Origin: Gossypium raimondii
Lineage: Eukaryota; Streptophyta; Magnoliopsida; Malvales; Malvaceae
Length of the DNA stretch: 64,000 nt
NCBI RefSeq assembly: GCF_025698545.1
Contig: NC_068574.1
Span: 42,556,014 to 42,620,013 of the forward strand
Direction: 5' to 3'
The position numbers and the translations under genes were made by a program. Shown one piece after another: positions 55,654 through 64,000 of this stretch (position 1 is its first letter; every line of letters starts with the position of its first letter). Below the pieces are notes generated by a model. It did no database searches and was not told where the DNA came from. It was given only the letters and a program-made list of their open reading frames with translations.

Positions 55654-57735
55654 ATGGAAAGAGGGTTTCTTGATAAAGTAGAGGACAATGTGGGTGTCGA
55701 ACTTGGTGCAAACAACTTGACAAGAAAAGGGATAGTTTGGTGACGGGCATGTCGGAGTTATGGGACTTCACGCACATTAGTGTAACTCAAAACAATTTGC
55801 GAGGAATTGAAGGAAATGCAGGGTCGATGGAGTGATGAGGTTAGACGGTTATTTTATAATAATTATGGGGATTTACCTTATTTGCTTGATGTAAAGGTAG
55901 ACAAGCATTTGTTTCAAGCCCTCGCCCAGTTCTAGAATCCTGCTTACAGCTTCTTTACGTTTGGGAAGGTCGATTTGGTGCCTACGATAGAGGAATATAT
56001 GGCTTTACTCCGATGTTCAAAGTTTCAAGTGGACAAGGTCTATTCGAGAGCAGTAAATGTGCCAACCTTTTCAAAGAAGCTGATGAGTGTAACAGGAATG
56101 AGTGAGCAGTGGGTTGTCGCACGAATTAAGCAAAAGGGGGATAGTAAGTGCGTTCCTTGGAGAAGCTTGAAAGATGCAATTCTCACACACCCAGATGTAA
56201 GGAAAAGGTTAGATGTTTTTGCTTTAAGTATATACGGTTTGGTTGTCTTCCCTAAAGCCTTGGGGTATGTGGATGAAGCGGTCACTGATTTATTCGACCG
56301 GCTCGATAAGAAGGTTACACCGATTCCAGCAATTTTGGCAGAAACTTTTAGGTCATTGAGTGAATGCCAGAAGACGGGCGAAGGTAGATTTATTGGATGT
56401 GCACAACTTCTACTCGCATGGTTTCATAGTCATTTTTGGAATGTGGATAAAGTTTCGTATTGGGTTTTCTCTGAAAATTATTCACCACTAAAGGAGATAG
56501 TCGCTACGCCAAGGAGAGACGACATTTCGAAGGAGAAGTGGATGGCAATTCTTTAAAATCTTCGAGAGGAGGACGTTGAGTGGAGAGCTCCTTGGTTACT
56601 TCCAGATGAGATCCTGTATAGGTGTGGTAGTTTTGATTGGGTTCCTTTGCTAGGGGTTTGGGGAGCTGCTGGATATGCCCCATTATTGGTGCTAAGGCAA
56701 TATAAGTCAAGGCAATTTTTACCTACGACCCAAGGGATAGCTGATTGTGAATTTTCGTACAAGGATGATGATTATAGAAAGAAGATTCAAAAGATGTCTA
56801 GTGCGTGGAAACAGACTCGCCGAATGAAGAGGCTAGCTGTGGGTCCAATGACAACTCCTGAGTATCATGAATGGTGGGCTAGAAGGATTAATGATAATAC
56901 ACCTAAGCTAAATCAGGAAGACAACCAATCAATAGAAGAGCATTTGCGAGTCATTCCTTCTGAGTTGGAAATCATAAGGCAATATTTTGAGAGAAGAAAT
57001 ACGAATTTAGAGAAAAGGATAGCAAATGGAGACGGAAAAGACGAATTTAAGATTGGATATAGACGTTCAGAAGCTTGAAAATGAGAAGTTAAAGAAAGAG
57101 AAAAACAAGGCTGAGGAGGAGCTGGGTAGTCTGAAGATGGATTATAAAAAAAAATGCGTTTGTCAATGAGAACTGCTAGGCTGGGAAAGACTTCAGAACA
57201 GTGGCGAGCAGAAATCCGAGAAGAAAAAGACAAAGCCGATAGAAGGGAATAGAAATTTTAGGAGATGCAGAGACGAAACGAAGTTTTAGAAAAGAGTTTG
57301 TCAGAAAGCCAAAAGGAAAAAGGTGAGCTAAAGGATAGGGTGGTTGTGTTGGAAGGATGTCTTCATCAGTATCAAAATCGAAATTTGGCAAAAGAGTTGA
57401 AAGCTAGCTTGAGTAAGATTGAATAAATGAAGAAAAGAATCGAAGAGCTAGAAACGGAGCTGCAAAATTGTGAGATCCAGATCAAGCACTTGAAAGCAAA
57501 CGAGAGTCGTACTAATGAACAGCTTCACCACTTTCAGAGTCAAGTTAGAAGCAGAGATCATCTTATCAAGGAAGCTGTGGTCTAGATTCGAGAAGTAGCT
57601 GATCATATCTGAGACTTTAGCGATGCAGTGACATTTGAGTGTGAAGTATGAATTAGAATCGGATCGAGGGCAAGAATTAGCTTTGTTACTTAGAAAGATT
57701 AGAGTTCTGGGTACTAAGGCAAAGTCTTATTTGTA
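55654..57735 (+). pseudogene. Gypsy-7 extra ORF1 (DUF7745-type) before gag
   Basis: ATG at 55654 (MERGFLDKVEDN). Two shifts and a TAG near 55934 come before an open block 55975-56556: PTIEEYMALLRC, WRSLKDAILTHPDVRKRLDVFALSIYGLVVFPKALGYVD, AILAETFRSLSECQKTGEGRF, QLLLAWFHSHFW. TAA at 56554 sits where the frame continues NLREEDVEWRAPWL. Open again 56647-57078: GVWGAAGYAPLLVLRQY, TPEYHEWWARRI. The C-terminus to 57735 is a Lys/Glu-rich coiled coil in shifting frames. This is the plant protein family, resembling plant mobile domain proteins, found as the extra ORF of Tat/Ogre elements; its function is not known. Confidence 0.8.
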
Positions 57736-57955
57736 ATTCACTTTATGTAAAGGAATTTAATTTCTAGTAAAGTTTTCTTATATGGAATTGAATCAAAATT
57801 GACGCATTTCTGCATTCATTTCATGCATTGCATTGTTTCATATGCATTAAGAAATACATCAAGGGATTCTAATTAATTTAAATCACTCCGCAGTTAATCT
57901 GGAAACCAACCAACCTACCAAACACCATTACGGTACTCGATCAAAAACTAAGGAT

Positions 57956-59430
57956 ATGGATCAAAGGATGGAAAGACTAGAACAATCCCAAAAGGAAATG
58001 CAAGAGCAGCTTCAAAAGCAAATGAATGAGTAGCAAAAGATGATAGACAAAATGATGGAATCTCAAGGGAGTATGATGGCTCAGTTAACTCAATGGTTCA
58101 ACAAAGGAACTGATAAAGGAAGAGGCTCTGTGCTCAATATTGAAGAAGGAGACAATGAGGGACCTGTCTATCCTCTGGACTATACCCCCAACAAGTTGAG
58201 ATATACCCGCGTAGGTCCTCTGTTACCATTAATCCTCCGGGTGATGCTGCAACGCTAATGAATCTTCAGGCAGGATCAGGCTCTAACCCCGGAGCCAACT
58301 TTGTTAATCTTGCTATTCTTAATTTCGATGAGATGGTTGGAAAGGAGAAAATGAATGATGAATTGCCAAAACAACTAGAGGAAAAATACAAATGGCTGGA
58401 AGAGAAATTTAGAGCGATGGAATGTGCAGAAGGCTACTATGGGATGGATGGTAAAGAATTGAGTCTGGTTCCGGATTTAGTGCTCCCTTACAAATTCAAA
58501 ATGCCAGAGTTTGAGAAATATAATGGAACCAGTAGCCTCGAAGCTCATATTACCATGTTCTGCAGACGGATGATCGGTTATGTCAATAATGACCAACTCT
58601 TGATTCATTGCTTCCAGGATAGCCTCACAGGGGCAGTATCCAAGTGGTACAATCGATTGAACTGTACCCAGATTAATTCATGGAGAGATTTGGCACAGGC
58701 ATTCATAAAGCAGTACAGCCATGTGACTGACATGGTACCTGATAGGATCACTCTGCAGAATATGGAAAAGAAACCAGGCGAAAGTTTTAGGCAATACGCG
58801 TAGAGATGGAGGGAGGTTGCCGTACAAGTTCAGCCGTCTCTTCTAGAAAGAGAGATGATGATGCTTTTAGTCAACACATTGAAGGCACCATTTATTACAC
58901 ATATGTTAGGAAGTGCTACTAAAAGTTTTTCCGACAATGTTATGAATGGCGAGATGATAGAAAATGCTATCAGAAGTGGGAAAATAGATGCTGGAGAAAG
59001 TAGCAGAAGGGCGGCCTCAAAGAAGAAAGAGAACGAGGTCAACAACACAAGTTCATATTCGAAGACAGTTACGGTGAATCAGTCGGGAAAAATGGCTGTT
59101 AACCAGCAAGGATCATCAAAGCAGAGATCTGATACAAGATAAGAATCATATGTGAAGCAGGGTACTGAAAAACTCTAGTTCACGCCAATTCCAATGTCAT
59201 ACAAGGAGCTGTATCAAAGTTTATTCGATGCGCATGTTGTTTCTCTTTTACATGTGAAGCCTTCACAGCCTCCGTATCCCAAATGGTACGACGCAAGTGC
59301 ACAATGCGATTATCATGCGGGAATTACAGGACACTCTATAGAGAATTGCATTACCTTCAAAAAGCTAGTTGAAAAATTCATCAACATGGGTATTGTCAAG
59401 ATGGATGGCTCATCTAGTACCCAGTCATGA
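57956..59430 (+). pseudogene. Gypsy-7 gag (broken)
   Basis: Starts MDQRMERLEQSQKEMQEQL (coiled coil) at 57956, TAG at about 58031, then MMESQGSMMAQLTQW. A frameshift near 58230 leads to the Retrotrans_gag domain at 58258-58803: LPYKFKMPEFEKYNGTSS, HITMFCRRM, LIHCFQDSLTGAVSKWYNRL, WRDLAQAFIKQY. TAG at 58801, then open to 59140 (LLVNTLKAPFITHMLGSA). The last block 59194-59430 ends with a knuckle-like CDYHAGITGHSIENC. No protease D-T/S-G follows. Confidence 0.88.
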
Positions 59431-60140
59431 TTGAATGCAATATATGAAGGGGTGTCGAGAAGTGTTCACAATGAAACAACTGAAGAAGGGACCTTGTCAG
59501 ATTTTTGCCCTTATAGACTTAGGAGTGTTCTAAATAATTAGACTGCAGAAGAAACCCTTGTAGTATTTAGAGATTACTCAGAGTAATGTTCAAAACACAC
59601 TTGTTGCATTTAGCCTAGAGGCAATAAGAATTCCTTTATGAAATAGGCTCATGTCTAAATGTCGTTATTCTAATAAAATACATCTTTGCATTCATTTTTT
59701 TAAGCCAATATTCTTTCATTCTTTTCGAATAATTATACTTTCATTCTTTCGAATCTTCTTCCATATTATTCTTTTATTTCATTCATAATTGTACAAATGA
59801 TTATTCATACATTCTTTTGTATATTCTTTGGTACCTACTATGGGTCCCTAGATACCAATGACATGAGTGATACTGTTACAGACTCAGAAGTTTCTTTTGA
59901 GTGGGATCTGTGTTTAGAGGGATCTCATGACTTTAAAGATGACATAGATTGTAGCCTATTTTCAAACTTGTTGAGGATGGTAGAACAGGAATGAAATCTT
60001 ACCTCATGATGAGACAATGGAGATTGTGACCTTAAGGGAACGTGCATAACTGAAGAAATGAAGCAGAACCTTGTTGAGTTACTTCAAAGAGTTCAAAGAT
60101 GTCTTTGTATGGTCATATCAGGATATGCTTGGGTAAGCAC
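59431..60140 (+). pseudogene. Gypsy-7 pol remnant (protease-RT linker only)
   Basis: Fragments read LRSVLNN.TAEETLVVFRDYSE (59520-59585), DTNDMSDTVTDSEVSFEWDLCLE (open 59797-59994), then KQNLVELLQRVQRCL..VISGY near 60060-60125, which resembles the segment just before RT in Tat elements. It breaks off there: no YXDD, RNase H or integrase motif follows. Confidence 0.65.
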
Positions 60141-61700
60141 TGACATTGTAATCTGAACAACAATACAATATAAAAAATTTACAGTATGTTCAAGATTAAC
60201 ATCATGAATGATGCATTTAGGATTCTTTGCCGGTACAATGCCTTCTTCTTTGGCTCATCATGGTTTAGCCTGTTGAAGTCAAGTTGTCATTTCTCCATTG
60301 TTGGATTTCATCTTAATTGAAGGGGAAGATCCAAAGTTTTCGTCATAGTTAAATTTCACTCCAAAAGGCTCTATGAAAGAAATTTGGTTCTGATCGAAAG
60401 GGATAACGAGGACTTGTCTAATCCTATGAGTTTAGATTCAAAAAAAAGGGGTCAAAATCAAAATATAAAAAAAAGAAGAAAAAGTGATAAAAAGAAAAAG
60501 AAAAGGAAAAGGAAAAGGAAAATGGAGAGGCCAAAGTGAAAACCCGCAAAGGGCACCTTGAGACCAAAGGGGATTTGAGTTGAAAACTCGGAAAGAGCGG
60601 CTCAAATATTGATCGGAATGGGGCACGAGGTGATTAGAGCAACTTAAATTTTAACCAGATTGGGGCATGTGGCAGTCTTGCTATATCTGAATTATCAGGA
60701 AAGAGTAGGCAACACGTTGAGGCATCGACAGAGTACTGTAAATCTCTCAAACACATGTCAAACTCAGAAGGGTCTTTAGAAAGTTTGTATAGAGAAGTTC
60801 AAGCTGCGATATCTGGGGCACCTCGTCTCCATAATATTTATTTTGAATTTGTTGTTCTTGGAATACTTCATTCTTTTCCAAGATACATTCTCAATCTATT
60901 TCTTTATCCTTCTTTACTATTTTTGATAATTTATTCCTTTCGAGCTATGCTCAGAACTAACTTTATCCTTATCCATTGTTATGACCTTTTTCACAAGCAT
61001 GTTGCATTGGAATAATGATTAATAGACTAATAAAACTTTCACAAGAGAAGTTTTGCATATTACTCTATAAGTTTCTAAATAATACAGGAGCCTGAAACAT
61101 GACTATTATTTAGAACGCACCAGGTTTAAAGGTTGGAAATCTGAAAAGGAAGAGTCTAAACTAGGACTTTCTCTTTGGATTTTGTTGTCAAAAACATTGG
61201 TTGAACCAAATTATAAGATGTCGTGTTGATGACAAAGCTTAAATCAACAAGCAAGTAATGATCACCAGGCAATAGAAAGAGGCTACCTCGGGGAAGAGAG
61301 CTTTCATTTGCGCATGAGCCTTTGGTACGACACCCTGGGAATGGTGTAAGAGACCAGAAAGATTTAGATGGTACAAATTTTGTGTCCTAGTGGATTGAAC
61401 TTTGAGGTTTACAATGGGAGCAATCTGACTAAATAAGGATGTCAGCTGAGCGAAGACGTTATAGCGCGTCAGTGATAAAACCTTAATAAATGTCGAGCAA
61501 TGATAACTTAAGCGATAAAGAAAGATCGTTATATAAAAAAATGAAAAAATGACATTCTGCATTCATGCAAACATCATTCATACATACTTAGTTAGGAGCA
61601 TTTGACTCATTCTGATCATGACATCATAATCACTAGGCATAATTAGGTTCATAAAATGAATTATACAGGTCATGTCCCCCAGAGAACAAACTGGTGAAAC
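60141..61700 (+). other. Gypsy-7 3' untranslated region
   Basis: Starts with a possible pol C-terminal scrap (60235-60440). Then come a purine run (aaaag/gaaaa repeats, 60440-60525) and motifs gaaaacccgcaaagggc and ggggcacgaggtgattagagc/ggggcatgtggcag typical of Tat 3' regions. The 86-codon frame at 60755 (MSNSEGSLESLYREVQAA) may be a small conserved piece, but I cannot show it is translated. Confidence 0.55.
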
Positions 61701-61703
61701 ACT

Positions 61704-63130
61704 AAGCCTTGTCTCCCTGAGCAGCAACGGAGTAGGCTGAAGATTATAGATCTTATCTCCCTAAGCAGTAGTGGAGCAGATCAAAGATGGCAAATCTTAT
61801 CTTTCCAAGATAGTGGGAAGCATATTTAAGACACTAAGCCTTGTCTCCTTGAGCAGACGCGGAGTAGGCTGAAGATTGTAGATCTTATCTCCCTAAGCAG
61901 TAGTGGAGCAGATCAAAGATGGCAAATCTTATCTTTCCAAGATAGTGGGAAGCAGATTTAAGCCACCAAGCCTTGTCTCCCTGAGCAGCAGCGAAGTAGG
62001 CTGAAAATTGTAGATCTTATCTCCCTAAGCAGTAGTGGAGTAGATCAATGATGCCAAATCTTATCTTTCCAAGATAGTGGGAAGCAGATTTAAGCCACCA
62101 AGCATTGTCTCCCTGAACAGCAGCGGAGTAGGTTGAAAATTTTAGATCTTATCTCCTTAAGCAGTAGTGGAGCAGATCACAGACGGCAAATCTTATCTTT
62201 CCAAGATAGTAGGAAGCAGATTTAAGCCACCAAGCCTTGTCTCCCTGAGCAGCAGCGGAGTAGTTTGAAAATTTTAGATCTTATCTCCCTAAGCAGTAAT
62301 GGAGCAGATCGAAGACGACAAATCTTATCTTTCCAAGATAGTGGGAAGCAGATTAAAGCCAATAATCCTATCTCCCTGAAGTTGCAGTGGAGCGGATTAA
62401 AACTTTGGATCTTATCTCTCTGAAGTTGTAGAGAGCAAATCGCATCTAGTCTTATCTCCCTGAAGTTGCAGTGGAGCAAACTAAGTAAGCAAGTCTTATC
62501 CTCCTGAAGTTGCAGTGAGGCAGACTGAAGATGGCAAATCTTATATCCCTGAAGTTGCCGTGGAGCAGATTAAAGCCGATAATCCTATCTTCTTGAAGTT
62601 GCAGTTGAGCGGATTAAAACCTTGGATCTTATCTCTCTAAAGTTGCAGAGAGCAGATCGCATCTAGTCTTATCTCCCTGAAGTTGCAGTGGAGCAGACTC
62701 AGCAAGCAAGTCTTATCTTCCTGAAGTTGTAGTGAGGTAGACTGAAGATGGAAAATCTTATCTCCCTGAAGTTGCAGTGGAGTAGATTAGAGCCGATAAT
62801 CTTATCTCCCTGAAGTTGCAGTGGAGCGGATTAAAACCTTGGATCTTATCTCTCTGAAGTTGCAGAGAGCAGATCGTGTCTAGTCTTATCTCCCTGAAGT
62901 TGCAGTGGAGCAGACTAAGTAAACAATTCTTATCCTCCTGAAGTTGCAGTGAGGCAGACTAAATAAACAAATCCTGTCTCCCTAAGTTGTAGTGGAGTGG
63001 ATTAGAGTGATGGATTTTATCTCTCTGAAATTACAGTTAAGCAGATTAAAAGTTACGAGTCACCAATCCTATCTCTCCGATGTTGCGGTGGAGTGGATTG
63101 AGACACCAATTCCTATACCTCTGAAGGTGC
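61704..63130 (+). repeat. Higher-order tandem array of a ~44-bp unit
   Basis: Basic unit of 43-44 bp, consensus near cttatctccctgaagttgcagtggagcagatt. First block: five copies of a 132-bp trimer (starts 61704, 61836, 61968, 62100, 62232, exact spacing 132). Second block: about three copies of a 217-bp pentamer (starts 62364, 62581, 62798), then degenerate single units to about 63130. Non-coding; inside the retroelement, just before its polypurine tract. Confidence 0.92.
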
Positions 63131-63255
63131 AGTAGGATGGATGTGGCTGCTTGAAGAAGAAGAGCACCAAGATCCAGCGTGACCGGGCAAAAATTGGTCA
63201 TTTCTAAAGTCTTTGCTCCATTCCTGTTACACGACAACGAGCAAAGAGGGGCAGC

Positions 63256-64000
63256 TGTAATACCCAATTTTAGCCCGGGCTCACATATAGAAACATAATT
63301 TTCGAGAATATCCAATCTTAGATATGATATGCAATCTTAGATATGATATATGCAATCTTAGATATGATATATACAATCTTAGAAGATATAATTTTGTAAT
63401 CTTAAAGATTTAATTTGTAGATACCCTTTAATCTTAGCCGTTGATGTAATTGATCTGTACCGTTGGATTTGGGGAGGCTCAACTATAAATAGAGGCCTCT
63501 CCATTCATTAAAGAGGGAGGAGAATCAATAAAAAAAAAGAGAGAACGATTGGCAGTTTTAAAGGTGGCTTACTGTTTTTTTTCTTTTTCGATTATTTTTA
63601 CTTATCTACGATTTTAAAAAAAGGAGAAGGGAAAATTGCCCTTCCAACCCCTCTACATTATTTGCGTGTTCAAATGTGGTCCTTTTGGCTTTATTTATTT
63701 TGGATTTGCCCCAAATTTTTATTTGCAATCCAATTTAGTTCTTTTATATCTTTCTTAAAATTAGTTAATTTTAGGATGTAATTATTTTTATGTAATTATT
63801 TTTAATTATATATGTATATTTATTATTTTCTTATGAACATCTTTATTTTCTTTCAACTATTTTTTCATATTTATATATATATTCATATTTTTTTCTTAAT
63901 GTAGATATTAATAAATTATTTTTAATATGTTTTACATGTATACATTTTTTTAATATTCTATTATATTTTCATACATATACGTACTTATTTTTTATATTTT
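63256..64000 (+). repeat. Gypsy-7 3' LTR (truncated by window)
   Basis: First 745 bp of the LTR, about 98% identical to 53227-53990 by eye. It has three 21-bp units where the 5' LTR has four, and shorter homopolymers at several places. Confidence 0.92.

Larger units (their letters stand above)
53227..64000 (+). mobile_element. Gypsy-7: Tat/Ogre-type Ty3/gypsy element, 3' end outside window
   Basis: 5' LTR 53227-55034 (1,808 bp, TGTAATACCC...TTCGACA). The primer site tggcgactccactaggga starts at 55038. Internal part 8.2 kb; polypurine tract caaagaggggcagc at 63242-63255. The 3' LTR begins at 63256 and is cut by the window at 745 bp. It has an extra ORF before gag and a long tandem-repeat-bearing 3' region, both typical of Tat/Ogre elements. 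Protease, most of RT, RNase H and integrase are missing, so it is non-autonomous. Expected full length about 11.8 kb if the LTRs are equal. Confidence 0.9.

Noticed and set aside
60755..61015. 86-codon frame with a hydrophobic C-terminus
   Set aside because: Lies in the 3' untranslated region of Gypsy-7; hydrophobicity comes from T-rich DNA. Kept only as a remark.
62222..62479. Minus-strand frames through the tandem array (also 63046-63315)
   Set aside because: Repetitive LHCNFREI-type translation arises from the 44-bp unit; no sign of coding.
61704..63130. Regular repeats resembling a CRISPR array
   Set aside because: Units are directly adjacent with no unique spacers, in a plant retroelement; this is a tandem repeat.
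1..64000. A new defence, biosynthetic or regulatory gene system
   Set aside because: Every coding stretch I could identify belongs to known plant families (F-box/FBA, PMD, DUF3444, CX9C) or to transposons; nothing supports a cooperating gene cluster. No tRNA or rRNA gene was seen; tRNA-like matches are primer-binding sites.

Overview
The window is nuclear DNA of a flowering plant. It is AT-rich, has intron-bearing gene structures, and is packed with plant LTR retrotransposons, MITEs and a PIF/Harbinger element. The repeat families resemble those I know from cotton (Gossypium) or a close Malvaceae relative. That assignment is from memory and was not checked by search.

Layout. 1-3.1 kb: low-complexity DNA, a CGATT-rich MITE end, and a decayed four-exon plant mobile domain (PMD) gene on the minus strand with a hairpin in its 5' flank. 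3.3-4.0 kb: a hAT-like MITE. 4.3-47.9 kb: four diverged copies (A, B, C, D) of one F-box/FBA gene, all broken. A, B and C are on minus and D is on plus. Five Ty1/copia elements lie inside these copies: Copia-1 in A, Copia-2 and the truncated Copia-3 in B, Copia-5 and Copia-6 in D. Their ends are fixed by 5-bp target-site duplications. A solo LTR of the Copia-5 family lies between A and B. The B-C interval (20.7-32.7 kb) holds a DnaJ/DUF3444 gene fragment, a long-armed foldback element split by the old Copia-4 (itself hit by a GC-rich hAT-type MITE), and shreds of a Ty3/gypsy element.

49.1-49.6 kb carries the only host gene that looks intact: a three-exon gene for a 76-residue twin-CX9C (CHCH) protein, expected in the mitochondrial intermembrane space. 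50.2-52.7 kb is a decayed PIF/Harbinger element with both of its genes (Myb/SANT-like and DDE nuclease). 53.2 kb to the window end is a Ty3/gypsy element of Tat/Ogre type with 1.8-kb LTRs, an extra ORF before gag, a deleted pol, and a 1.4-kb higher-order tandem array before its 3' LTR, which runs off the window.

The genes do not form a pathway. The region is a retrotransposon graveyard built on an F-box cluster. By eye, LTR-LTR identity ranks the insertions Copia-6 (3 differences in 491 bp, youngest), Copia-1 (about 98%), Copia-2 (about 96%), Copia-4 (about 92-93%, oldest). I found no convincing new functional system. The best leads are repeated invasion of the F-box copies, two contrasting decay modes in related copia elements, the foldback element, and the tandem array in the gypsy element.
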